A stretch of DNA of 64,000 nt. Source: JARRQJ01 sp963810615 (GTDB lineage Bacteria; Pseudomonadota; Gammaproteobacteria; DRLM01). This document shows positions 1 to 8,615 of this stretch, in pieces; position 1 is the stretch's first letter; the number at the start of each line of letters is the position of its first letter. The stretch covers positions 1,054,001 to 1,118,000 of the forward strand of contig CAWEOA010000008.1 in NCBI GenBank assembly GCA_963810615.1, written 5' to 3'. The translations under genes were made by a program, and so were the position numbers. The notes below the pieces were generated by a model. That model searched no databases. It was not told the origin of the DNA and was given only the letters and a program-made list of their open reading frames with translations.

Positions 1-446
1 ATGCCGAGCAGCGGACCGTCGAAATCGATCACCGCCAGCACCGTCAAGCCGGTGAAGGTGATGAAGGCCAGGGTGGCGAGCAAGGCCAAGACCATGATGC
101 CGCCGGCCGGGTTATGGCCGAGATAACGGCGCGGATGACCCGATGCGATTGCCTTGAGGTAATTTAATACCGCGGCAGGGGCGTGAATAAAGTTGCTGAA
201 ACGCGCATAGCGCGATCCATACAGGCCCCAGAACAAGCGGGCCAGCACCAGGCCCACCACGAAGTAGCCGAGCACGGCATGGAGTTCATGTTTGCCCGCC
301 TTGGCGCTCCAATAGGAGAGAGCGAAGGAAATGACCAGGCTCCAATGGAAAAAGCGCACGAACCTGTCCCATACCTGGATTTTGATTCCGGAGGGCTTGG
401 CCTCGGCTTGCACGGCGGCAGCCTTAACTTGCTGAGAATCGGACAT
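1..446 (-). CDS. Cytochrome b561-type membrane protein (3' end outside window)
   Basis: Only the first 148 residues are present; the gene runs off the left edge. The start ATG (444-446, minus strand) follows a good GAGGAG ribosome site. The protein has a hydrophilic N-terminus, then helix 1 with VWDRFVRFFHWSLVISF (His34), helix 2 after HELHAVLGYF (His56), the motif GLYGSRYARF, then GHNPAGG and a third helix. This pattern belongs to the cytochrome b561 / Ni-Fe-hydrogenase b-type cytochrome family, where histidines in the helices hold haem and electrons pass between quinones and a periplasmic or membrane partner. The partner is unknown because the downstream gene is not in view. A Fur-like site lies about 70 bases upstream, which suggests iron control by inference. 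Confidence 0.85.
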   Translation of the reverse strand, partial: MSDSQQVKAAAVQAEAKPSGIKIQVWDRFVRFFHWSLVISFALSYWSAKAGKHELHAVLGYFVVGLVLARLFWGLYGSRYARFSNFIHAPAAVLNYLKAIASGHPRRYLGHNPAGGIMVLALLATLAFITFTGLTVLAVIDFDGPLLG

Positions 447-514
447 AAGGTACTCCTCGAAGAACTCGGCTGTGCAAACTAGAGCAATTTTGTTGCCATA
501 TTTTCAACTTGTTG

Positions 515-533
515 ATTAATTATGATTATTCTC
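515..533 (-). promoter_or_regulatory. Fur-box-like site upstream of the b-type cytochrome
   Basis: Read on the minus strand, the 19 bases GAGAATAATCATAATTAAT match the classical 19-base Fur consensus at 13 positions by hand alignment. The site sits about 70 bases before the start of the cytochrome gene, where a repressor could act. No experimental support; AT-rich promoter DNA can imitate Fur sites. Confidence 0.4.
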
Positions 534-730
534 AACAATGGCCTGACTTGACGGCTAACCGAACTTTGCAGCCTGCAAATTTTGTCTGCAAGTTTTGTGA
601 AGGTAATCATTGCTTAGGGCTGGGGATGGCGCGGCGGCGCCGTTGCACTGTGCCGCATCATTTATTGACGGTTTTTCCTTAATCGCATGGGCTGGGCATA
701 TAGCCAAGCTCTGCTGTGGCCTATTGCCAC

Positions 731-749
731 GTGAATGATAGTCATTCTT
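731..749. promoter_or_regulatory. Second Fur-box-like palindrome
   Basis: GAATGA and TCATTC form a perfect 6-base inverted repeat (733-738 and 742-747). The 19 bases from 731 match the Fur consensus at 14 positions by hand alignment. The site is about 285 bases from the cytochrome start and 360 from aroC, so its target is unclear. Confidence 0.35.
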
Positions 750-1106
750 CCTCGGTTCCGGCAACCGGGATATTGCCGGCGAGTTTTGCGGCACGGGTGT
801 CCTGGTTGGAGCAGACAATGGTGGGGTGCATCGTCGCTGTTGTGGGCGGTGTGTAACGTGATATGCAAACCTGGCGTTGTTCATTCTGCACAGCGGGCGG
901 CGACTCGATGCACGGAGATGGGGTACGGACATGCCGTTCGAAGTCTGCCGCAGGTCCGATAATGATGTTGAACCAGTGTATGTAATTCTCAGGGCCTTAT
1001 CAGCGTGGTCGTGATCGCAGGACGGCGGCGGTGTCACCCATGTCGACGGCGCCGGATGCGATCGACTACAAGACGTTTGCCTGCTTACCCGCTACAATAG
1101 CGCCCT

Positions 1107-2219
1107 ATGTCTGGGAATACCTTCGGTACTCTATTTACGGTTACCTCCTTCGGAGAGAGTCACGGCCCGGCGCTGGGCGCCATCGTGGACGGTTGTCCGC
1201 CGGGCATGGCGCTGAGCGAGGCGGACATTCAGCATGATCTGGATCGGCGCAAGCCCGGACAGTCGCGGCATACCACGCAGCGCCGCGAATCGGATGCGGT
1301 GCAGATCCTCTCCGGGGTGTTCGAGGGCAAGACCACCGGCACGCCCATTGGCCTGGTGATTCACAATGAAGACCAGCGCTCCAAGGATTATTCCAAGATC
1401 ATGGATCGCTTTCGCCCCGGGCATGCCGATTACACCTATCAACAAAAATACGGGCTTCGCGATTATCGCGGCGGCGGCCGTTCCTCGGCGCGGGAGACCG
1501 CGATGCGGGTGGCGGCGGGTGCCATCGCCAAGAAGTATCTGCGTGAACACTTCGGCGTGTCGATTCGCGGCTATCTGGCCCAGCTCGGTCCGATTCGTCC
1601 CGCGGCCTTCGATTGGGACGAGGTGGACAATAATCCGTTCTTCTGCCCCGACGCCGCCAAGGTGGAAGAGTTGGAGGCGTATATGGATGCCTTGCGCAAA
1701 GAGGGCGATTCCATCGGGGCGCGGATTACGGTGGTGGCCGGCGGTGTACCGCCCGGCTGGGGCGAACCCATATTCGATCGCCTGGATGCGGAACTCGCCA
1801 GGGCGATGATGAGCATCAATGCGGTGAAGGGCGTGGAGATCGGCGCCGGTTTCGCCAGCGTCGAACAAAAAGGCACCGAGCACCGCGATGAGATTACGCC
1901 CGCGGGGTTTTTGAGCAACCACGCCGGCGGTATCCTGGGCGGCATCTCCACCGGCCAGGCCATCGTGTGCAGCATCGCCTTGAAACCCACCTCCAGCATT
2001 CGCCTGCCGGGGCGTTCCGTAAATATCCGCGGCGAGGCGGTGGAGGTGGTCACCACCGGGCGCCATGATCCGTGCGTCGGGATTCGCGCCACGCCTATCG
2101 CCGAGGCTATGATGGCGCTGACCTTGATGGATCATATGTTGCGCCACCGCGCCCAGAACCTCGACGTCCATTCGCAAACCCCTGTAATCCCAGCCCGTGC
2201 CCCGGGCGCGCCCGAGTAG
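1107..2219 (+). CDS. aroC: Chorismate synthase
   Basis: Converts 5-enolpyruvylshikimate-3-phosphate to chorismate, the last common step of aromatic amino acid, folate and quinone synthesis; needs reduced FMN; cytoplasmic. The 370 residues are near the usual 360. The family signature GESHGPALG begins at residue 16, RPGHADYTYQQKYGLRDYRG at about 103-122, and the FMN-binding GGGRSSARETA at about 122. FSNHAGGILGG-type and GRHDPCVGIRA motifs follow near the C-terminus. Similarity to the E. coli enzyme as I recall it is high throughout, so the ATG at 1107 is secure although its ribosome site is weak. An MFS transporter starts 47 bases downstream on the same strand and may be cotranscribed. Confidence 0.98.
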   Translation: MSGNTFGTLFTVTSFGESHGPALGAIVDGCPPGMALSEADIQHDLDRRKPGQSRHTTQRRESDAVQILSGVFEGKTTGTPIGLVIHNEDQRSKDYSKIMDRFRPGHADYTYQQKYGLRDYRGGGRSSARETAMRVAAGAIAKKYLREHFGVSIRGYLAQLGPIRPAAFDWDEVDNNPFFCPDAAKVEELEAYMDALRKEGDSIGARITVVAGGVPPGWGEPIFDRLDAELARAMMSINAVKGVEIGAGFASVEQKGTEHRDEITPAGFLSNHAGGILGGISTGQAIVCSIALKPTSSIRLPGRSVNIRGEAVEVVTTGRHDPCVGIRATPIAEAMMALTLMDHMLRHRAQNLDVHSQTPVIPARAPGAPE

Positions 2220-2266
2220 CGGCGCGATGTCACTGTTCTGCTGACCGGGTGCCCGACGTGCACGCG

Positions 2267-3406
2267 ATGACGGTCCCCTACTGGCGGCTCTCCGGTTTTT
2301 ATCTCTTTTACTACGCAACCCTAGGGGCGTTTATCCCCTACTGGTCCTTGTATTTGGAAGGTTTGGGGTATGTCCCCGCGGCCATCGGGCAGCTGATGGC
2401 CTTGATGATGATGACCCGGATTGTGGCGCCCAATGTCTGGGCCTGGCTCGCCGATCATACCGGGCGGCGCATGCGTATCGTGCAGCTGGGTTCGCTGGCC
2501 GCCGCCCTGGCCTTCAGCGGGGTATTCTTTGCTCAGCACTTCTGGTGGTTGGCGCTGGTAGTGGTGAGCTTTAGTTTTTTCTGGAACGCCTCCCTGCCGC
2601 AGGTCGAGGTGACTACCTTCAATCACCTCGGTAGCCAGGCTCACCGCTACGGCGGTATTCGCCTATGGGGTTCCATCGGTTTTATCGCCAGCGTGGCGGG
2701 ATTGGGGCCGTTATTGGACCGCTTCGGCACCGGTTTGTTGCCGCCGGTGCTCATGGTTTTGTTCTCCTCGATTTGGTTGAGCAGCCTGTGGGTGCCGGAG
2801 CGAGGTATAAGCCCTCAACCGCAGGGACATGTGCCGTTGCGCGAAGTGCTGGGTCAGCGCCAGGTGGTGGCCTTGCTGGCGGTGTGTTTTTTGATGCAGG
2901 CCAGTCACGGCCCCTATTACACCTTTTATTCTATATACCTGCAGGACCACGGTTATACGCGTAGCGCCATCGGCCAGCTATGGGCATTGGGGGTGATAGC
3001 GGAGATTGCCGTGTTCCTCGTGATGCCACGTCTGGTGCCGAGGTTTGGCTTACGCGCGCTGCTGCTCAGCAGTTTGAGTCTGGCGGTGGTGCGCTGGCTG
3101 CTGATTGCTTATTGCATTGACAGTGCGTGGATATTGATCATCGCCCAGTTGCTGCATGCCGCCACCTTCGGGGTATATCATGGTGCAGCCATCCAGCTGA
3201 TCCATCGCTATTTCCGCGGGCGCCATCAAGGACGTGGGCAAGCCCTGTATAGCAGTCTGAGTTTTGGGGCAGGTGGGGCGGTGGGTGCGCTGTATAGCGG
3301 TTATACTTGGGCCTCGGGCGGCGGTGTGTTCAGCTTCGCTGCCGCGGCAGTGGTCAGCGCGGCAGCACTATTGTTCGCATGGCGCGGTCTCAAGGTAGAT
3401 GTTTGA
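2267..3406 (+). CDS. MFS transporter, MFS_1-like/HcaT type
   Basis: An inner-membrane permease of about 379 residues with roughly twelve hydrophobic segments. It begins MTVPYWRLSGFYLFYYATLGAFIPYWSLYL, which is typical of the HcaT/LacY-like branch (Pfam MFS_1_like): a short N-terminus and an FIPYWSLYL motif in helix 1. The frame stays open upstream inside aroC, but similarity and hydrophobicity begin at 2267, so I take that ATG. A GTG at 2258 is also possible. The substrate cannot be told from sequence; relatives move aromatic acids or sugars. Proximity to aroC may be coincidental. Confidence 0.85.
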   Translation: MTVPYWRLSGFYLFYYATLGAFIPYWSLYLEGLGYVPAAIGQLMALMMMTRIVAPNVWAWLADHTGRRMRIVQLGSLAAALAFSGVFFAQHFWWLALVVVSFSFFWNASLPQVEVTTFNHLGSQAHRYGGIRLWGSIGFIASVAGLGPLLDRFGTGLLPPVLMVLFSSIWLSSLWVPERGISPQPQGHVPLREVLGQRQVVALLAVCFLMQASHGPYYTFYSIYLQDHGYTRSAIGQLWALGVIAEIAVFLVMPRLVPRFGLRALLLSSLSLAVVRWLLIAYCIDSAWILIIAQLLHAATFGVYHGAAIQLIHRYFRGRHQGRGQALYSSLSFGAGGAVGALYSGYTWASGGGVFSFAAAAVVSAAALLFAWRGLKVDV

Positions 3407-3430
3407 ATTACGCTCCGGATGCAGCGGAAA

Positions 3431-3459
3431 TTGACGTATCCTTAAGTGGTGCGTATTAT
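3431..3459 (+). promoter_or_regulatory. Sigma-70 promoter of the tRNA array
   Basis: TTGACG (3431-3436), a 17-base spacer and TATTAT (3454-3459) lie about 65 bases before the first tRNA. The bases after the -10 box are GC-rich (CGCCGG), as in stringently controlled stable-RNA promoters. Confidence 0.7.
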
Positions 3460-3524
3460 CGCCGGTTTCGTACGGGCGGGTACTCTCCGCGGAGAGGAGC
3501 GCGAGGGCGGGGAATTACGATGTG

Positions 3525-3601
<77 letters not shown>

Positions 3602-3650
3602 ATTCCCGCTTGAGTATGCAAGCGTGTGGCGGCACCGGGAAACAGCGTCT

Positions 3651-3727
3651 GCGCCCGTAGCTCATCTGGATAGAGCATCGGCCTTCTAAGCCGAGGGTAG
3701 CAGGTTCGAGTCCTGCCGGGCGCGCCA
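3651..3727 (+). tRNA. tRNA-Arg (UCU)
   Basis: 77 bases including encoded CCA. GCGCCCG pairs with CGGGCGC. The anticodon loop CTTCTAA carries UCU. Lies 49 bases after tRNA-Pro in the same array. Confidence 0.97.
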
Positions 3728-3793
3728 CTCACATGATATGATGCAGGTCCGAATCCAGGTCGGTCTGAGTGGGCGCATGGATTATAAGTTAAT

Positions 3794-3870
3794 GGTGGGC
3801 GTAGCTCAGTTGGTAGAGCCCCGGATTGTGATTCCGGTTGTCGTGGGTTCGAGCCCCATCGTCCACCCCA
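3794..3870 (+). tRNA. tRNA-His (GUG)
   Basis: 77 bases including the extra G at position -1 that marks bacterial tRNA-His, opposite discriminator C, and encoded CCA. GTGGGCG pairs with CGTCCAC with one G-U pair. Anticodon GUG sits in the loop ATTGTGA. Confidence 0.97.
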
Positions 3871-3927
3871 ATTTGCTTTTTTGCCGGGCTGCTCATCATA
3901 TTATTTGAGGATATAATTTTCATACGC

Positions 3928-4003
3928 GGGCCGTTAGCTCAGTTGGTAGAGCAGTGGACTCTTAATCCATAGGTCGTAGGTTCGATCCCTACACGGCCCA
4001 CCA
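3928..4003 (+). tRNA. tRNA-Lys (CUU)
   Basis: 76 bases including encoded CCA. GGGCCGT pairs with ACGGCCC. The anticodon loop CTCTTAA gives CUU. The body resembles the common UUU isoacceptor, which should exist elsewhere in the genome because AAA is also used here. Confidence 0.95.
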
Positions 4004-4470
<467 letters not shown>

Positions 4471-4491
4471 TAAGAATCGATAAATAAACTT

Positions 4492-4520
4492 TTGGATAAG
4501 AATGATAAACTCGCTATAAT
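4492..4520 (+). promoter_or_regulatory. Sigma-70 promoter of tig
   Basis: TTGGAT (4492-4497), a 17-base spacer and a perfect TATAAT (4515-4520) end 34 bases before the tig start codon. Confidence 0.7.
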
Positions 4521-4553
4521 TTCTTGAATTGTAGGCGTAATGAGGCTAGGAAC

Positions 4554-5855
4554 ATGCAGGTAGAGGTCACATCGAAAGGGTTGGAATGTCGCTTGACCGT
4601 GGCGTTGCCCGCCGAACAATACGATAAAGAAATCGTAAATCGTTTGAAGTCTTTAAGTCAGCGGGTGCGGGTGGACGGCTTCCGCGCCGGCAAGGTCCCC
4701 CTCAAAGTGGTCGAGCAGCGCTGGGGTGGTAGTGTTCGCCAGGAGGTGCGCGATGAATTGGCGAACTCCAGCTTTTATGAGGCGATCAATAAGGAAAAGC
4801 TGCGGCCGGCGGGAATGCCGCATTTCGAATTTCAAGCCGAAGAGCCGGGCAATGGCCTCAAATATACCGCGGTCTTTGAAGTTTACCCCGAGTTTGAGAT
4901 CCAAATGCCCGCCGAATTTAAGATAGAGAAGCCGAGTGCGTCTATCAACGATGCGGATATCGATAAGATGGTGGAGAACCTGCGCAAGCAGCGCCAGACC
5001 TGGGAGACGGTAAGCCGGGGCGCCCAGGAAGGTGACCGCGTGGTGATGGATTTTACCGGCACCCTCGATGGCAAGGAATTCCCGGGCAACAGCGCCAAGG
5101 AGTATGGGGTAGTGCTGGGTTCCGGCACCTTGCTGGGTGAATTCGATTCCAATTTGCTCGGTCTTAAGGCCGGCGATGAGAAGGGTTTCGATATCCAGTT
5201 TCCCAAGGACTATCATGCCCAGGACCTGGCCGGCAAGCAGGTGCATTTTGACGTGAAGATCCATGGCGTTGCCGAAGGCAAACTGCCCGACTTGAATGAA
5301 GAATTTTTCAAGAGCTACGGTGTTAAGGAAGGGGGGGCGGAGGCCTTTCGCGCCGAAATAAAGGCGACGATGCTGCGTGAATTGGATCAAGCCATTAAAC
5401 AGCGGGTTAAGGAGCAGGTGATGACTGCCCTCATGGCGGCAAATCCGATAGAGGTGCCCAAAGTGCTCATCGACGAAGAGATCTCTCGTATTAATAAGGA
5501 GCAAGCCGATAGCCTTGGCCCGTCGAATCGTGGTGGTGAAGAACCTGGGGAAGCTCTGGAGGAACGGGCTCAGCAGCGAGTCGCGTTGGGATTGATACTT
5601 TCGGAAATCATCAAAAAGAATCAGTTCAAGGCCGACCCCGAGAAGGTGCGGTCCACCGTCAATGCCCTTGCCACCGCTTATGAAAGCCCCGATGAGGTCG
5701 TGGCGTGGTATTACGCCCGCAGGGAGCGGCTGGGGAACGTGGAGGCCTTGGTATTGGAAGACCAGGCTGCCGAGTGGTTGGCGACCCAGGCAAAGGTTCA
5801 GGACAAGCCTATGTCGTTTGAAGAGCTGGTTAATTCGCGGCGCGTCAACGCTTGA
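4554..5855 (+). CDS. tig: Trigger factor, ribosome-bound chaperone
   Basis: A cytoplasmic chaperone that docks on ribosomal protein uL23 at the tunnel exit, shields nascent chains and has FKBP-type prolyl isomerase activity. The 433 residues equal the family length. The ribosome-docking signature GFRAGKVP is at residues 42-49. The FKBP domain begins around GDRVVMDFTGTLDGKEF (about 160) with GSGTLLGEFDSNLLGL. The helical C-terminal arms fill the rest. I chose ATG 4554, giving MQVEVTSKGLE, because it matches the family start and follows a GAGG site; an in-frame upstream ATG at 4524 is less likely. The order tig-clpP-clpX-lon is classical for Gammaproteobacteria. Confidence 0.98.
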   Translation: MQVEVTSKGLECRLTVALPAEQYDKEIVNRLKSLSQRVRVDGFRAGKVPLKVVEQRWGGSVRQEVRDELANSSFYEAINKEKLRPAGMPHFEFQAEEPGNGLKYTAVFEVYPEFEIQMPAEFKIEKPSASINDADIDKMVENLRKQRQTWETVSRGAQEGDRVVMDFTGTLDGKEFPGNSAKEYGVVLGSGTLLGEFDSNLLGLKAGDEKGFDIQFPKDYHAQDLAGKQVHFDVKIHGVAEGKLPDLNEEFFKSYGVKEGGAEAFRAEIKATMLRELDQAIKQRVKEQVMTALMAANPIEVPKVLIDEEISRINKEQADSLGPSNRGGEEPGEALEERAQQRVALGLILSEIIKKNQFKADPEKVRSTVNALATAYESPDEVVAWYYARRERLGNVEALVLEDQAAEWLATQAKVQDKPMSFEELVNSRRVNA

Positions 5856-6022
5856 TGCGGTTCCAAGCATGACGCTACGCTGGGAATTGAACCATGACCC
5901 TTGCTGTCTAACCGTCTAATCCGCCGTGCCGATAGTGTATATGTGACGATTTTACACACAGTCTAACGTGTAAGGTGTATTAGAAGTACAATATATATGA
6001 TTGACCAGTAAAGGAAAATGGA

Positions 6023-6664
6023 ATGATCGATACTCGATATGCCAGCGACAGCATGACCACCAAGGCCTTGAATTTAGTCCCCATGGTGGTGGAACAATCG
6101 GCGAGAGGGGAGCGAGCCTATGATATTTACTCCCGTCTTCTAAAAGAACGCATCGTATTCTTAGTCGGACCAGTGGAAGATTACGCCGCCAATCTGGTAG
6201 TGGCTCAATTACTGTTCCTGGAATCGGAAAATCCGGACAAGGATATCCATTTTTACATCAATTCTCCCGGTGGGGCCGTGACCGCCGGTATGGCCATTTA
6301 TGACACCATGCAGTTTATTAAGCCTGATGTCAGCACGCTGTGCATCGGTCAGGCCGCCAGCATGGGGGCTTTATTGCTGGCCGGCGGGGCCGCCGGTAAG
6401 CGGTTTTGTCTGCCCCATTCCCGGATTATGATCCATCAACCCCTGGGGGGCTTCCAGGGCCAGGCATCGGATATCGACATCCATGCCCGCGAAATCTTGT
6501 TGATCCGCGAGCGCTTAAACACTATTTTATCCAAGCACTCAGGCCAACCCCTGGAGCGCATCCGGACCGACACGGACCGGGATAACTTTATGGGGTCTAA
6601 GGAAGCCAAGGAGTATGGGATAATTGACGAAGTGTGCAGTTCGCGCAAGCAGATAGCTGAATAG
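6023..6664 (+). CDS. clpP: ATP-dependent Clp protease proteolytic subunit
   Basis: Serine peptidase that forms a double heptameric barrel and degrades proteins unfolded and fed by ClpX or ClpA. The 213 residues include the catalytic triad: Ser113 in GQAASMGALLL, His138 in SRIMIHQPLGG, and Asp187 in DTDRDNFM. The N-terminus up to about residue 14 is the usual propeptide, cleaved before assembly. The ATG at 6023 follows an AAGGAA site. clpX lies 123 bases downstream on the same strand and supplies the unfoldase, so the pair makes one machine. Confidence 0.98.
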   Translation: MIDTRYASDSMTTKALNLVPMVVEQSARGERAYDIYSRLLKERIVFLVGPVEDYAANLVVAQLLFLESENPDKDIHFYINSPGGAVTAGMAIYDTMQFIKPDVSTLCIGQAASMGALLLAGGAAGKRFCLPHSRIMIHQPLGGFQGQASDIDIHAREILLIRERLNTILSKHSGQPLERIRTDTDRDNFMGSKEAKEYGIIDEVCSSRKQIAE

Positions 6665-6787
6665 GGCCTTAAGCTTAAGCGGTTCCGGACGGGTTCCCCG
6701 GGGGTACAGATGATAAGTGGGTTGCGGAACCGGCCTGCATCCTGATATAGATATAACAGGGGGACCGGTGCAAGCACGAGGTAGCAT

Positions 6788-8074
6788 ATGAGCGACAACA
6801 AACACGGTTCAGGCGACGAAGGCAAGAAATTACTCTACTGTTCATTTTGCGGTAAGAGTCAGCACGAAGTAAGAAAGCTGATTGCCGGTCCTTCAGTATT
6901 TGTCTGCGATGAATGCGTTGAATTGTGCAACGATATCATCCAGGAAGAGATGCAGGATAAGACCTCATCCGGAAAGGGGAGCAAACTTCCCACCCCACGT
7001 GAAATCAATACCATCTTGGACGAGTATGTGATTGGCCAGAGTCAGGCCAAGAAGGTCTTGTCGGTGGCCGTATACAATCATTACAAGCGTCTGGATTGCG
7101 ACCCCGCCAAAGATGAAGTGGAGGTTACCAAGAGCAATATCCTGCTGATCGGGCCGACCGGCAGCGGTAAGACGCTCTTGGCCGAAACCCTGGCGCGGCT
7201 GTTGAACGTGCCGTTTACCATCGCCGATGCCACGACCTTGACCGAGGCCGGTTATGTCGGCGAGGACGTGGAAAATATTATCCAGAAGTTGTTACAAAAA
7301 TGCGACTACGATGTGGAGAAGGCCCAGACCGGCATTGTTTATATCGATGAAATCGACAAGATTTCCCGCAAATCGGAGAATCCGTCCATCACCCGCGATG
7401 TGTCGGGAGAAGGTGTACAGCAGGCCTTGCTGAAGTTGATCGAAGGTACGGTCGCATCTGTGCCGCCTCAAGGCGGGCGGAAACATCCCCAGCAGGAATT
7501 CCTGCAGGTCAATACCGCAAACATTTTGTTTATCTGCGGCGGTGCGTTCGCAGGCTTGGAGAAGATCATTCGCTCTCGTTCGGAGAAGAGCGGTATCGGT
7601 TTTTCCGCCGAGATCAAGAGCACCCAGGACCGCAAGAGCGCCAGCGAAGTATTACATAACGTCGAGCCGGAAGATTTAATCAAGTTTGGCCTGATACCCG
7701 AGTTTGTCGGCCGCCTGCCCATCGTCGCCACGCTGGATGAGCTGGACGAGGACGCCTTGGTGAAGATCCTGACCGAGCCCAAGAACGCCTTGGCCAAGCA
7801 ATACCACAAACTCTTTGATATGGAAGGCATTGAGCTCGAATTTCGCGATGACGCCCTGTTGACCATCGCCAAGAAGGCTATGGATCGCAAGACCGGTGCC
7901 CGCGGACTGCGTTCCATCATGGAGCATGTCCTGCTGGATACCATGTATGAATTGCCGTCCATGGAAGGGGTTCATAAGGTCATTGTCGATGAGAGCGTCA
8001 TCAAAGGCGAATCCGACCCTATCCTGATTTATGAGGGGACGGATGCACCCCGTCTTGCAAGGCAGACGGAGTGA
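6788..8074 (+). CDS. clpX: Clp protease ATP-binding unfoldase ClpX
   Basis: AAA+ hexamer that recognises tagged substrates such as ssrA-marked proteins, unfolds them and threads them into ClpP. 428 residues. The N-terminal zinc-binding domain has Cys18-x2-Cys21 and Cys40-x2-Cys43. Walker A GPTGSGKT is at 123-130 and Walker B IVYIDEID at about 184-191. The ClpP-docking IGF tripeptide is visible in EKSGIGFSAEIK. The arginine-rich sensor region GARGLRSIMEHVLLD lies near the C-terminus. ATG 6788 follows an ACGAGG site. A strong terminator follows at 8119-8144, so clpP and clpX probably end one operon. Confidence 0.98.
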   Translation: MSDNKHGSGDEGKKLLYCSFCGKSQHEVRKLIAGPSVFVCDECVELCNDIIQEEMQDKTSSGKGSKLPTPREINTILDEYVIGQSQAKKVLSVAVYNHYKRLDCDPAKDEVEVTKSNILLIGPTGSGKTLLAETLARLLNVPFTIADATTLTEAGYVGEDVENIIQKLLQKCDYDVEKAQTGIVYIDEIDKISRKSENPSITRDVSGEGVQQALLKLIEGTVASVPPQGGRKHPQQEFLQVNTANILFICGGAFAGLEKIIRSRSEKSGIGFSAEIKSTQDRKSASEVLHNVEPEDLIKFGLIPEFVGRLPIVATLDELDEDALVKILTEPKNALAKQYHKLFDMEGIELEFRDDALLTIAKKAMDRKTGARGLRSIMEHVLLDTMYELPSMEGVHKVIVDESVIKGESDPILIYEGTDAPRLARQTE

Positions 8075-8118
8075 TGTGCTCGGCTTATTGCCGATGATTT
8101 GCTGCTAGCATGTTAACC

Positions 8119-8144
8119 GGGGGGAAGTGTTTCCCCCCTTTTTT
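8119..8144 (+). terminator. Rho-independent terminator after clpX
   Basis: GGGGGGAA and TTCCCCCC form a perfect 8-base stem around a GTGT loop, followed directly by six T. It ends the clpPX transcript. Confidence 0.9.
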
Positions 8145-8615
8145 CATCATTTGTTCTGTATTTTCTCTTTGAGTGGATCTGCTGAGCCTCTTGTTGTGGC
8201 AAGGAATTCAGCAGCATATTGCCCGCCGGGGAGCCTTCGTTATGTGTTCGCTTCTCTGAACGCCCCGGAAGCAGGTGCGGAAGGGAGATGTTTCCGATTG
8301 CCCTCTTTGAGCGAACGGGATTTTCTCATGCCGGTGGCTAGTCTAAGTCAGATAATGAAAAATATCACTTGAACTTGCCTGTCATCGTCCACATCTATAA
8401 TCAAAGAATGTTTTTGGTATTTTGTCGTAAAGAGTTTGTGCGCTTCGGTCGATAGGAATGATACAAATGGAAGGGTGTAGATTGCCCCACCACGGAGAGT
8501 TGGGACATGGTCTGGGGGCTATTCATAATTCGGGGGTGATGGTTACCTTCCCCTGTTTTCAGAGTCAGTAGCTCGCATCAGCGCAAACATAATCTTACTA
8601 GTGAGGTACTCCACC
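8145..8615 (+). other. clpX-lon intergenic region
   Basis: No gene is evident. A frame at 8127-8372 has no family resemblance and begins inside the terminator. The region carries the candidate heat-shock promoter and an apparent 5' leader of about 200 bases for lon, in which I see no clear fold. Confidence 0.45.
8368..8401 (+). promoter_or_regulatory. Candidate heat-shock (sigma-32) promoter of lon, overlapping a TATAAT
   Basis: CTTGAA (8368-8373), a 15-base gap and CCACATCT (8389-8396) match the sigma-32 pattern CTTGAA...CCCCATNT with one mismatch. An overlapping TATAAT (8396-8401) could serve sigma-70. lon is a known heat-shock gene in E. coli. The start codon lies about 215 bases downstream. 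Confidence 0.5.

Larger units (their letters stand above)
447..1106. other. Gene-poor region between the cytochrome gene and aroC
   Basis: About 660 bases with no credible gene. Open frames here have no recognisable family, no ribosome site and unusual composition. Apart from two Fur-like boxes (515-533 and 731-749) I see no other structure. It must hold the divergent promoters for the cytochrome gene and aroC. Confidence 0.5.

Noticed and set aside
555..1037. 160-residue minus-strand frame upstream of aroC
   Set aside because: No start signal and composition unlike neighbouring genes; no family resemblance.
1131..2318. 395-residue minus-strand frame over aroC
   Set aside because: Shadow of a well-conserved plus-strand gene; sequence is Arg/Gly/His-rich without any family.
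3928..4003. Separate promoter for tRNA-Lys (TATAAT at 3912-3917)
   Set aside because: No acceptable -35 element at proper distance; the array promoter at 3431 is sufficient.
4653..5870. 405-residue minus-strand frame over tig
   Set aside because: Antisense to trigger factor; no ribosome site and no recognisable domain.
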